A DNA stretch of 64,000 nt from Lepidonotus clava (Eukaryota > Annelida > Polychaeta > Phyllodocida > Polynoidae): positions 30,420,792-30,484,791 of the forward strand of contig OW387135.1 in assembly GCA_936440205.1 (NCBI GenBank), given 5' to 3'. A model generated the notes under the pieces. That model did not search any database, was not told the DNA's origin, and saw only the letters and a program-made list of their open reading frames with translations. A program made the position numbers and the translations under genes. Below are positions 13,739 to 26,200 of this stretch, piece after piece (the stretch's first letter is position 1; each line of letters starts with the position of its first letter).

Positions 13739-13823
13739 GGTCACATGACAGACAGGGTCCCTGGAGGGTCACGTGACCATATGGAAGGGTTCTAAGATGA
13801 TCCGACCCTCGCGCGCATGCGCA
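13739..13823. promoter_or_regulatory. Cluster of USF/CLEAR-type E-boxes and an NRF1 site
   Basis: In 85 bp there are GTCACATGAC (13739-13748), the 12-bp palindrome GGTCACGTGACC (13767-13778) and CGCGCATGCGCA (13812-13823), a perfect match to the NRF1 consensus. These are bHLH-zip and NRF1 sites typical of CpG promoters and enhancers. No adjacent coding exon was recognised, so the target is unknown. Confidence 0.5.
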
Positions 13824-16800
13824 GTTGGTCCGACAAATACAGGTCACCGAAAAAGGATCAGACCATGTGTACAGTAACAGTACATGTGTGGAACTGTTGA
13901 CTGCAACAGGCTATATATAATAATATTGTTTCCTGCATGCATATGTAGGATCCCCTGACTCCTCCTCCACTTGTTAGGGGAATTCAATAACTAAGGGTTG
14001 AGATTGTAGAACAAAGTCGTTCAACGCTGTCCCTGTTAATCTATTATAGCTTCAGTACTTCTACATGTTTTGTACATCTGGCGTTATCAAATTTAGGAAC
14101 ATTAAAGCGAAATAAACCATTAATAGATTATTCTTTAACTTTAAAAGGGTAGGCTCATCTATTAGTCTTGAAATAGATGGATTGTTTCATGCCCGAAAAG
14201 CCATGGCTTTGCATGTCTACCATTCCTGTAGCATTCCACCTTCCCTGAAGTTGTTACACTGTGGCAGTGCCTGGAGAACCCTTTACCCCTGCCCCACCCA
14301 CCCCCACCCACCCCTCCTCCATGACCCTGGATCTTACCGCACGGCCTGCCAATCACATCCGGGCCACGGGGCCCCAGGTCGGCGCTGATTGGCTGAGACG
14401 TGTCGGTTGTGCCCTAATGGTTCCGGTGCAGACATTCCAAGATGCCAAGTCTCGCCTCGTCTCCGGGGACCATTCATCTTATAGCCTTGGCTTTCTGTCA
14501 CTTTATGTTGTTGATAGGTTGGTTCAGCCTCCAATTAGGCCAGTAACCTGGAGACAGTATGGGTCTTCTGAGGTTCCATTGCAATGCTTCTTGAAAGGAA
14601 ATGAATGGGTATACATATTAAAAATGTTAGACCAATTTATTTTGATGTGTGATACATTTGCCGCTCAAAATAATACTGATACTTCATATGTAATGGAAAT
14701 GAGCATACTTGCACTTATAGCATTGTAATTACACTGCACATAGAGATATATGGAACACTCCAAAATAAACTTCATTTTTTTCCTGCACATAACTCATAAG
14801 CAATTAAGTTGAATTTCCGGTCTCCTTTCGTTTTCCTTGTGATATGACTGTATATATGCAAATGTCAGGGCCATGGCCTCCATACCAATTATTTACAGCA
14901 GTAGAATAACAAAATCTAGAAAACCTTATAAAACAAGTCTTGTTTTAAGAATATACTTTTTAAAATCACTTTAACATCAGGGTTGTACACATGTTTCAGT
15001 GCGCCTTAAGCGACTGTATGCGTGCTCCAACAAAGACTTAGCACCTTCAGACTGTAAACCAAAAAGAGAAGTTTTCAGGACTCTTTCTTCCTTGACTGTT
15101 ATTGTTCTCTCGCAGACGTCACCGGAAATGGCATTGTCTCCATAGAGGTGGAGCGTCCTCTCTTAGGATTTTCTGGCAACTGACAACTCATTTTTTTTCT
15201 TAAGGCTAACCCGGTGCGAAGTGTGAATGGTGCCAAATATTTAATGAGTTGTAATTAGCCTGAGCAGTCAGGTATGAGGCAGTTAGTCATTGCTAGGCTT
15301 CCCATCTGTTGTTACGGAGCATGATAGTCATAGACATAGCAGCTATACGGGCCTACGGCGCTATAGACATACATTGAACAAAGATAGGATGTACCCCTGA
15401 ATTACCCTAAAGCGGAACCGTTGCCTTTATTCTTCACTTGCCAAGCATTGCATTTCACACCTTCATCCGTGATTAGGTTGTCTCGAGCTCGCTCTGACAG
15501 CGAATTGCTGTTGGTCATCTGTATATATGAAATTGTATCTAGTGATCATACTATAGAAGTATCTCTTATTTGTCCATTTATATGCCAATTTTTTTCATTT
15601 TTCAGAGGGGTTGAGTGGTTGAAGTAATGCCAATTTCTCATAAATTGCATTCCTAAACGAAAAGTGAATGATAAATTCTGTATAATCTGTCCAATAAAAA
15701 CATTATAATTATGATAAGTGGGTCTAATGTTTATATGATATATACTGTTCTATGCCCTTTGTTGCGTTGTGTTAAAATTATGGCTCATTTAAAAAATATA
15801 TATTCAAGTAAAAATTGGAGTTTGCATGCAACCAACAAGTGATATCTATAGCTGTGAACCTTTGGCGTGAACCCCACCCTCTCCACACGAGGGGCTCATA
15901 GCGCATTAGGCCCCACACTGCGTTCTTACAATCTGAATAGAGATTTTTACCATGCAGATAGATATCATTGTAAAAGACACCTTGGTCGTTGCGTGGGGGC
16001 ACGCCACCCAACAATCCTCAGGTTATGTCGCAAACCCAACAACTCACGTTCTCCGTCAGTGTCAACATTGACTAGGCATGCATGTGTAAGCCTAAACCGT
16101 CAAGGACGTTTGTGGATGTGGTATACAGGTTTTGAAACCCAGACAGTGCCGATGTAATTGTTGTTTGCGTACCTTTATTCCCCCAGTGAAAGGACAGGAA
16201 GGCCGGAAAGCAAAGAACCAAAATGGTGAACGATGGCGTTTGTTGGTCGTGTGACAACTGTTTAAACTGAAAGACCCAACTCAGAATGTAAAGGTTACGT
16301 CTTTGACATAATCCTATATCATTGATTCCCACAGTGGTTTTACCACAGTCATACAGGGGTTCGTCAGTCGAAATCCTGCTAACATAATAAGTGAAAAAGA
16401 GCCGTAACTAGATGGCAAATGTATCCAAATTAATGGTGATAAGACTGTGCATTACATGAGAGACCAAAGCTTACTAAGTGCAAGTTTTCTTATGGTTGTC
16501 TGAAGCAACTTTTTGCTTTAGGCCATTATTTGATAAGCTGAAAGGAGACTCCGTACATGCATACATAATACGCTCAGGCTGTCCGTTCATCTAGTCTCGT
16601 CTGAATTTCATGACTGACTCGTGTTTTAAAACGTTTAAATATTCATGGTTCACCGGATGAGAACGTGGTTCAGAAGGTCTTTGAAAGTTCGCATCTAACT
16701 GAATTGTCAACTCTTAGAACGTCAACAATCTGTTTGGGGTATTCTGTTCATTCCGATGGATTGCAATTACAAATTTCAAAAAACACAATACATATTGAAT

Positions 16801-18809
16801 AAGAAACGTCAGGATTTGGTATCCAAGATTTGAGTTTTGACAACCATTACATAATTGATGCAATATTTTGTAACTACTACATGAGCAATATGCCCTACTT
16901 TGTGAAGGTTGCAATAGGCCCTACTTGCTACTAAAATAGCTTTTGGTCCAACTGGTAGGTTACAATAGTAGGAAAAATAGACGATACATTGTCGATTAAT
17001 CATATTAAGTTTGAGTCTACGTCTTTTTAATAGTTCAGACCTAAACCAGAAGAAGGCTCGTGTTCCTAAGGGGATGGCTGCACATATTGAAGCAACTGTC
17101 CTGTTTGTCCCAGACCTTTGTGTGCTTGCCATAAAACTCCTATTGACCTGAAGCTGGCATGTGGCGGACCATATTCAGTGTACTCATTTCTAGCCTCCAG
17201 ACTGAGTGCAAGCTCATAAAGCAAGGACCATCGTGACTACAGACGCGCTGATGGTAAACGTAAGACGCAGGTTGGGATTACTTGTAGAAGTTAGATATAG
17301 AATATAATATACCATCGTTTTTCTTGAGGATATTTTCCAACGCCCGGCTTTACCTATACTTAGGAAACATTAACATATTTATTAATACCAAATACTGGCC
17401 CATTCTACCATATCTAGTATAGACCTTTGTGTCTTCAAATTAGCATAACATTTTTTCCTAATTACCGGTAGAATATTTACATAATTCTTTCAGTATTGGA
17501 TTCCCCATGACATCTTCCTTAGTCAATATTGCAGGCCATAAGACTGCTTTTCGCAAAGGGTCCATTTGAGAATTATATGATGTGCGTTAAAAGGTAACAA
17601 ATATACAGAGTTTGCAACTCATGAAATTTTCATATAGGCCTAAGGGCAAAATGTGCATTTTCTGAAGCGAAAGTGAAATATAGTACAAAATAGTTATCAA
17701 TAGGACAAACGCGGCAACTTGTGATTCATTTGTTTTATTTCAAAGCACTCAATTATATACAAATCATTTAAATTTACATGAGTGTCACTCTACGCCCAGC
17801 GTGGGTGAAATTGTATTTACAAACACATTAAATTGCATATGAAACCGATGGTTATGATAATATTATGATAATATTATAGGTAGCTGAAGATCATAGTATC
17901 ATCCAGATGACATTTAGTATATATATATTATCATATTTAAGTAAATGCAGTGCTCAGGGTAACTAGATGAAGTATTTGTCCAATATTAGGGACAAAAGGA
18001 GATCGCATTAAAGTGGGACCCAGTATGAGGGTGTGAGACCGATGAAGATGTTGGGTGGGAGGTGAAGCTGGAAGAGCTTGTGGAGACTAAGGCCCCACAA
18101 CGACAAGCTGTTTTATACTATAAATGCATCTTTATGTCTGGAATAAATATGAAACATTAAAATACAGGTATTTGAAAAATTGTTATACAAAGATCTATGC
18201 ATTTCTATCATTGGAAAAATAAATGAAATCAACAGGAAGAAACCCTTATGTTGTTATTCAGGATACTATCAATTTTGAAATGTCTAACTTAGTCATGTTT
18301 AAAAATGCGCAAGGATAGATTTACTTATGCCATTGTTCTTCTGACATTATAATTATCATTATGATTATAGTTTTAAAGACAATGTGGAATACAACCAACC
18401 ATCTCAGACATTTGAAAAGTGGGTTGGCCCAAAAAAAATCAAACATGATAGTTGTTTTGTAAACCACTTGCAAATGTTTTCTAAATGAATATATTGTTCC
18501 GTTATATTTGCAGATAAATCATGCTCTTTGTTGTTTTTCTGCATGAATCTTTTCCTTCGTAAACCTTCCTTGTGTAAAACTCACTTTATGTAAACAAAGT
18601 TGAATTAGATCGATCAAAACTGATGGAATGGGGAGAACCCTTTCAGCCAATATATAGATATAATATATTGACGGAAGGGTCATATATATATGGGAAAGGA
18701 CTGTAGAGTATGAACAATGGAACTATTTCCTTTCCGGCTACTGCGCAGACAAATATTATCTCACTTTTTACCGGCTGAGTAGTAGCATCACGGTGTTATC
18801 AGTACCCCC
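13824..18809. other. Intergenic, no gene recognised
   Basis: Mainly AT-rich. One 155-codon open frame on the plus strand (14264-14728) is Pro-rich at first and then of ordinary composition; it has no recognisable domain and no splice-supported partners. Confidence 0.5.
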
Positions 18810-18815
18810 TTTATT
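18810..18815 (-). other. Possible polyadenylation signal AATAAA for the meteorin gene
   Basis: This is the nearest canonical AATAAA on the minus strand downstream of the stop codon; I saw none closer. It implies a 3' UTR of about 1.05 kb that would include the 19.25-19.46 kb minisatellite. The true cleavage site cannot be read from sequence alone. Confidence 0.3.
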
Positions 18816-19252
18816 CTTATTGAGCCCAGACGAGTGGTAGTAAAAAAGTACCCATTGTGTTGTTCCACCTATTCCTGTTTTTAGCATTCAATGGGTTCGT
18901 GAAATTGGTTCTATTCTTCCCTGTCTGGATCGCGATGGCTAACATCTACTATATCCAATGTATGTCATGTCATACAGCGTTGAAACATAAACAAATGTAG
19001 CATTTATAAATCTCACTACGAACCGGAGAGGTCATTGAGAGATTAAGTTCAGGTTATCACCAAAGTTGGAATTATCACCAAGATTACAACGTTCGATTAC
19101 AGTGCTGGAGAGAGAAGGCGACCAGCGCTCACACTCCGTGTTTTCATGATAATGATGAAATGACAGAAAATGTTACAGTGATTACAATGACGTCAATGGT
19201 GAACATTCGGATACAAATGTCCTATTCGAGAAAATCATCAGTATGAAGACTG

Positions 19253-19456
19253 CAGTGTGACCTTGGTGTGTGCTCAATGTGACGGTGTGCATAACTGGGA
19301 CTGTTTTGGTGGACAGTGTGAAGAGAGTGCACAATATGAACCTGGTGTGCGCACAACATGATGGTGCACACAACTGGGACTGTTCAGGTGGAACAGTAGT
19401 GTGAACCTGGTGTGTACACTGTGTGTGCGCACAACTGGGACTGTTTGGGTGGCTGC
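19253..19456. repeat. Diverged minisatellite in the meteorin 3' flank
   Basis: Three copies of AACTGGGACTGTT followed by GGTGG recur near 19293, 19371 and 19433, interspersed with GTGTGAACCTGGTGTG words. The period is about 62-78 bp. It would fall inside the 3' UTR if the AATAAA at 18810-18815 is used. Confidence 0.7.
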
Positions 19457-19877
19457 TGGGGACCAAGGTTGCACAAGCTCAGTAGTCAAATGCCCAGAGA
19501 TGCTCCGAGTTGAGTAAATGCTAGCATTTATCAAATGCCGACATCCCTAATTGACGTTGAGTACAGAAGAGTATGTATAGGTATGGTCCATGCCCAAGTA
19601 CGAAATTGCAAAGGTCCTTCGCATTATATCATCAACTACGTTGAGATCCAATTGAAGACATGACTCCTCACAGCGCACACATTCTGTAATCCTATAGTTC
19701 TGTGCACCAAGCCGTCGCACACGGCCATACAACACAGCGTAAGCTATTGTTCAACCACCTCAACGGCATGTCTTCATTTTTTAACATTTGTGACTTGGAC
19801 GGAATGCTGACTTAGTGAAACAAAAAATAAACGTCTAGGACCATTTTATGGCCTGTTTCTACAACTCATAAATCAAA

Positions 19878-20251
19878 TTAGTCTAGATTGCATGGGTTCT
19901 GGCCCTGTTTGACGGCCGCCGTCCACAGGTCGGTAAACTCCTCCATGCGGGGCGCGCACTGGAGGAGCGCGCGCCCCAGCCGCATCCGGCCGACGAAGAG
20001 GAAGTCCCCGTGTCCGAACCGGATGCCGCACTTGTGGGGTGCGACGATCGTCCCGCGATGCGCGTCGGCGTCTGTCGTCGCGGCGGAGTGTTGCGACGAC
20101 GTTTTGGTGACGTCCCGACGTAGGCGGGAGTGGTCGGAGGAGTACATGAAATGTTCTGCTTTTTGTCGGTATACTTTGCCCACCGAGATGTCAATGGTGG
20201 TCTGCTGCAGGATGCTGCTGTGTTGAACTGAGTTCATGCGCCCGCTCACGG
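19878..20251 (-). CDS. METRNL: Meteorin exon 4: NTR-like domain and C-terminus
   Basis: The acceptor TTTATTTTGTAG lies at 20263-20252, and the TAA stop at 19880-19878. The exon encodes residues 226-348. It contains VGKVYRQK, then a basic and Ser/Thr-rich linker (about 257-297), then HKCGIRFGHGDFLFVGRMRLG, LLQCAPRMEEF and QGQNPCNLD, which align with the vertebrate C-terminus ending in LNPCEV. The linker is longer than in vertebrate METRN and contains RLRR (267-270), a possible furin-type site. Base composition across the conserved part is GC-rich, in contrast to the flanking AT-rich DNA. Confidence 0.94.
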
Positions 20252-23200
20252 CTACAAAATAAATAGAATTAAATTAGATTGTGCGGAGATACATAGATGT
20301 GTTTCTATGATGATGTATCTATTACGGAGTTTAGGTTAGGGCAAATTGAATAATTACTAGCAATAAGAGATTATTTCGAATTATATCAAATAACCTTTAT
20401 CAAAAATGAAAAATGCATTTAAGGGAATAATCATATAAAAATCTGAAATAAACACACATCTACACGGCCGAGTTTACCCTGGAGTTTTGACATCGGAATG
20501 TGTGCTCAGTGGGTCTAATGGAAACCACCCGTTTTAGTCAATTAGAGGAGCCATTAGATGAGAAAACATGGATGTGTTCGACCTGTGTACTTTGCCTATT
20601 TCGCACGCCGACGCCGCCGCCTATGCGTTGTCTGGTGTTTGTATTCCCCCGTTTGAAAATAGACTAAAATGGGGTTGGGATAATGGCCCCCAGCTCCTCA
20701 CAACGCATGCGCGTTGTCAAGGCGATGTCAGCTTTGATAGGGCAATACTGGCGTGTTGTAGGGGGGTCTAGGACCTTCAAACAGAGTCTGGTAACCTGAG
20801 AGGTTTCCCCTTCTCGGAATCATTTGAAATAAATGCGCCACGTCAAAATAGATCCATCTGGCCGTCTATCCCTGGACGTGATAGTGTATAAAGGACGCCT
20901 GGGCAAGTCACTGATACTGAACGATAGCTGCCAGTGGTATGTTAACAGGATAAGGGGACAGTCTTATAAACTCTCATCCAATCGTAGGAACTTTGCATTT
21001 TAGTCTTTATAAATGGAAGCACATTTATGAGTGCAATACTCCACAGGAAATTCAAAATGCTTCAAATTTTCAAATTTAGCCACATGTTTGCGCAAGCAAT
21101 GTGTCTATGGTTTCATCAGAAATTTTCTAGTCGGTATCTGGTTCCATGGGGGGAAAATTTGGGTTGTGTTTGGGGCCGACCTGTTTCTGTTTGATCGGAG
21201 TGCGACCAACATTCCATGGATGTTATCTCAACACGTTGAATTAATCATTCAAAAACAAATCACAAAGACTCACCGAAATCCATCGAGCACACTGACAGTA
21301 GCAATTCCTCCTCGGTACAGGGACGGCACTCTAAGAAAAACAAAAGCAATTACAAATTACTTCTTTTGACAAGCGAATTAGTGTTACTTTTATGCATCTG
21401 GGCTATGCAGAGTCTGCGTTCGTAGCAGTTAATGGCAGAAGGTCAGGGTTATATATAGAAATAAAAACACCCCTTGATAGATTTAGCCCGAGGGACAGAT
21501 GGGATACACCTTGTGATTTTATTTTGACTAGGGATCAAGCACAACCATAAGACGAACAAGGCACACTAAGCCCAGGTGTCGGGTGTCAGGGTGTATGCAT
21601 TACAAAGCAAGACCGTTTGCAAAATCGACTCGAATACTATATAAGAAACGTTAAAACCCTTTACAGACTAGGCTCAGAATGCGCATTCTGGCTGTGTTGA
21701 ACTGTCACCATAAGCGCATTTTGAGGCCAGTCTGTGAAGGGTGTAAGTCACGATAAACAGTGGACGATATGGAAACCATTGAAATATTGAAATGAATAAA
21801 CGTATCTGACGAGAAGCTCTCATCTTATGAAAATAACAGAGTGGCGATACAATATCTTATCATTACTTCCCGTTATCGATATCTGCAATACTGTTATGTT
21901 TAAATGCCTTATTCTTACCTTCCATGCTGTCGGCGTCATTCTTAACGACACTCGCGACGTCATATTGAATTTTCACATAGCCCAGTGCCATATTGGGCTC
22001 CCCGGGTTGAGTCTCTAGAAACACCTTCACAGGCTGATCACTCCGTATACACAAGTCCTTGGCCGTCCTTGGGAACTCCCGGGTCAGCATGGCCAGGGGC
22101 TGCATGGCCTCTGTACCCGAGCTCTCCAGGCTGATGACCACCTTGAGCAGGTGGGAGGAGACGCTGAGGCACGTCTCCAGTTGACGCCCTGGAGGTAGGG
22201 GGGCGGGGGCGGCGAAGACGACGCGGAGGGCGCCGTCGGCCTGCTGCCACGAGATGGCGCCCTCGGAGCAGCCCACCGAGACCTGGTGGACGCCGCGCGG
22301 CTCGCCCGGAGAGGACCTGGAGGAAGAAAAGATAAAGAGGTTAACATTGTTATACTTAATCAAATAATTATATAAAGTTTTTTTCATACTTGTATTCTCA
22401 TATTATAACATATGCTTATTTAGATGGTAAACATGTATACTAGAACATCACAGAGCCAATTGTGTTTTTCACATTACTATCAGTTTGATAAGACCTTTAG
22501 TCCGACAATGTTTAAAATCGGATATGTTCATTGCATATCCACCTTTGAAGTAAACACCACCTCTTATATATCTGAAAATAAAGACCTTGGTCAATTGGTA
22601 GGCATTGTGATTAATGTGGGACATATCATCTTTCAATGCTGAGTGTGAAACTGAACGGGAAGTAGTTATCCGATATAATTCCGGGTAGATGATTATCATT
22701 CAGCTATTTCCTGGCCATCCTTTGTAGACGGTGAAATACTCTTTGGGGTTCCAATGCCCTCATCTCATATTTCTACCTTAGACAGGTGAGTTGATGGATG
22801 AAGGCTTATCTTTCATTAGCTTCACTTTCCCTCATTTTTCTTCTGGTAATTATACCCACCTCTTTACCAGGTCCCCTAAGTGGCCAGGGTCGCTAATCTA
22901 AAATGAATACCATGCAATAAGGCCGAGCACCTGATTAGACAAACTGTCATGCCCTGGAGGCCCTTTTCCTCAGGAGGAAGCGGGCTTGGCTGGTGGTGCA
23001 GCTTGGTGGGGCGGTAAGTGGGCTGCCGAGTGACCGGTGAATGACCACTAATGTCCGGAGACACCTGTACACACGCCGTGGTCAGTCCCACTCCTTACCC
23101 CCTGCCCGCCTACCCTCCAACCCCCCAATGGGTTTCCCCTGAGGCACCCTCTAACCTCCCCCCACCACCTGATGGTACAAAGGGCCTGCCTCCCGCGGAT

Positions 23201-26200
23201 ACCGCCTGTTTTCACACGTGCTCCAGGCCAAGCACATGAAAGCACTGGAGGACACAGCGAGACGCCGTGGAGTAAAGCACGAAACCCGACCGCCCCGGGG
23301 CTGTCACAAGCCCACTGCCCCTTTTCGTCATCTTTCCATTGAACGCTGCCGAGGGAGAGGGGCACGGGACATATGGTTGTGGCACGAGTGGGGGAATGGG
23401 GAGAGGGTCTATACAAAAGTTGTGGAGGATATATATAGGGGTATGGCTACTGTGTGGCTCGAGGCTTGGTGCCAGGGAGGCTGTGGCAATCAGACCGCAA
23501 ATAATTATAGTTGGGGTCGACTTTCGTGGCCGGCGATTGTGATTCCATCTGAGCGGGCAGACAAAACATGGTTCCGATTGTGTATGTTATCAGGGAGGGT
23601 GGGGGAGGCAGGGACCTGTTCACTGACTGGGCTTGTTATGGCTTATGTCGGCCAACCGACAGCAGCGCTTTTTACGATCACATCGGCTGAGGGTATACAT
23701 GTACTGTATATTTCCTCCAGGCAGCAGCTATAGCCCATACCCCATTCTCTTTCCCAGGACCCTATATCGGCCACTTAACTTTTAATGACAAGGTTAATCA
23801 GCTGACAGGTACCTGTCGTCGGTAGACACCTCAAAATATGAGACGCTGTCTGAGACGCCGTTTGACAGGTCATTAATGGAATATGTTCGATATGGGTCAT
23901 AATTGACCTCAGGTGTCTACTAACGTAAACATGGATTTCAAAGCGCAGGTCTCATGTTGATTTTTGATTCTCACCACTAAAACGCCGTACCACAATGTTT
24001 AAAAACCAATGATATTGCCACTGAATTATATGATTATGAACCAAAGACCTATAGGCATATATGATATTGCATACACCATTTAAAATCTATAAAGACAGTC
24101 TAGTGTGCTAATCTGGAGTATTTACATGTGTCGGACCCCTTGTGACAAAGGCAGTCTGTCCTTACTTCTTGAGAGGCACTCCTGACTCCAGCCTCTCTAC
24201 AACAACAGTCAGCACACATCCGGGCACTTAGCATCGAGTTCTAGAGGTCAAAAGGACGGCCGTGCACCTCTGCACTGGTCAGCTGGCTCAAGTGGACAGC
24301 GGTCAGTCAGATGGAAGAGATGAAATCTATATCCTCTCTGGGGACCGGCTTATCTTGACCATATGAATCTAGGGTGTCACTGTCAAGTTCAATACACCCA
24401 GAGGGCACTTACTTCCCATGACCAAGACCCAGGACGTTAGGAAATCTGAAACACCTTCTGAGTGGGCGTGGAGGAGTCGACGAGGAAACACTGCTCAAAA
24501 AGCTTCAAACTTATTTAGTCTGCTCATAAAGATAATGTGTTCTTGGAATGCTTGCCAAATGGAGCATATGTGTGTGCTCTATGAAAGAAAATACAAGTCG
24601 GAGAACACAGACATGACACCTAGGTGTACTAAGCAGATGTACTGAAAACCACACCCATCAAAATGTATACCAGTAATATTGGTGTCTGGAAGTAAAAATT
24701 TTACCATTTCTGGAATATGGAAGAATTGTTGAAACTATTGTCGCTTATACCGGTAGTAGGTACTTCGCCAACCGGGGTGCTAATTGTTAACGCTTTCTCT
24801 TGTGGGAGAGGGGGGTATATGCCTGACATGTTTACATGTTACGTGCAAGTCTAATGTTGACCTCATGTACCCAAATCCATGTGTTGGATCTTATGCCCCG
24901 TGCCCATGCCCAGTTTTGCATTGTTTGCCGATAGGGTAAAAAGGTCCATATCTTGAGCTCTAAAAGCCTGGCTTTCCACCATGTAACCAGAGACCACAGC
25001 AGCGTGCCCAGAGTACGTTGTGTCCCCGGGTTAGGACCTGGGACCATTGTCACGCTATGTGTTCTTTATCACGTCCAATCCCATTTTAGGGAATGCCGTC
25101 CAAAGACTACTCGACAACTTCCCAATTTAAGCAGGTGCTTAATGGCAATTATTTATGTTTTACTACATTCAAATGTGTGCATAATAAAATACGTGAATAA
25201 TATTACGTAGGCATGAGTATAACATGAATGTACAAATCTACTAAAGAGCTACTTTGTCATTAAATTTATCTTATAATTTACGACAATCATGTACATGCAA
25301 TCGTCATCCTCGGCTGATAAAATAAATGTTTCATAAGATTAGTTGCAAATCAAACCAAATGACTTCCATTTCTCAAAGAAATTTGAATCACATGTATTGA
25401 CAAAAAAAGAAAAGATAACAGTAATATTTAGTCATGTAGTGTCATGTGTCAAGATAGGCCTACTTCATATCGTGGAGCCGACAGTTCTGATCTTATAGTT
25501 GGTTATCGGTGGTAAAAGCTAACTTCCTCATGCCCAATAAGCTGGACTGTCGGGGGACTGCTTGTAAGGTCATATATCACATAAGCCTAGCCCCGGCATC
25601 CCTTAAGGTCCGCCCAGAGGTCCGCCCGTCCACCCACCCCAGCCCCACCCCCTCCCGCACGCAGTAGTGCCCGCGCCACTGGCCAACAACAAAGATGGCG
25701 GCGTGTAATTGGTGACAGAGCCCCCTGGTGAGCGCGACGCACAGCACGGCGACTCGGATTTCGTCGTGCAAGGAGGTGGGAACCGCCTTGTCCCGTGCCA
25801 TTCCGACTAGTCCCGTGTCCTCCCGACTTGTCCCGTGCACTCCCGCCTCGTACCTCCCCCCCCCCCCCCGCTTCGACTAGCCTCTAAACCCCCCTAAGAT
25901 TTCTCAAAAGTTTATATAATGAGACTTCAAATTTAGATAATTGTATTAAATAACTAGTCGGAAACCCCTCACTTTTGCACAGAACCCCTCAGATTTACCT
26001 GGAAGCCCCTCAGATTTTGGGGCACTGGGCAGGGTACCGGGCAGGGTATTACTATGTCCCTGCCCTCCCATGCACGCCCAAAGCCACCCGTGCCAGCACA
26101 CCACCCCCGGCTGCCTTCCGACCTGGGCGGCGGATCTGTCGGCGGGGGGTGACGGACTCCCATTCCCGGACGGCGCGACGACGATGACGACGACTGACAG

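Noticed and set aside
14264-14728. A 155-codon plus-strand open frame
   Set aside because: No family resemblance was seen, the start is a Pro-rich low-complexity tract, and the 3' half looks like ordinary AT-rich sequence.
19883-20226. Arg/Ser/Thr-rich open frames overlapping meteorin exon 4 on both strands
   Set aside because: These are shadows of the real exon frame in GC-rich coding DNA.
22038-22347. Pro/Arg/Ser-rich frames overlapping meteorin exon 2
   Set aside because: They are alternative frames of the exon without family similarity, whereas the accepted frame has meteorin cysteines and proper splice sites.
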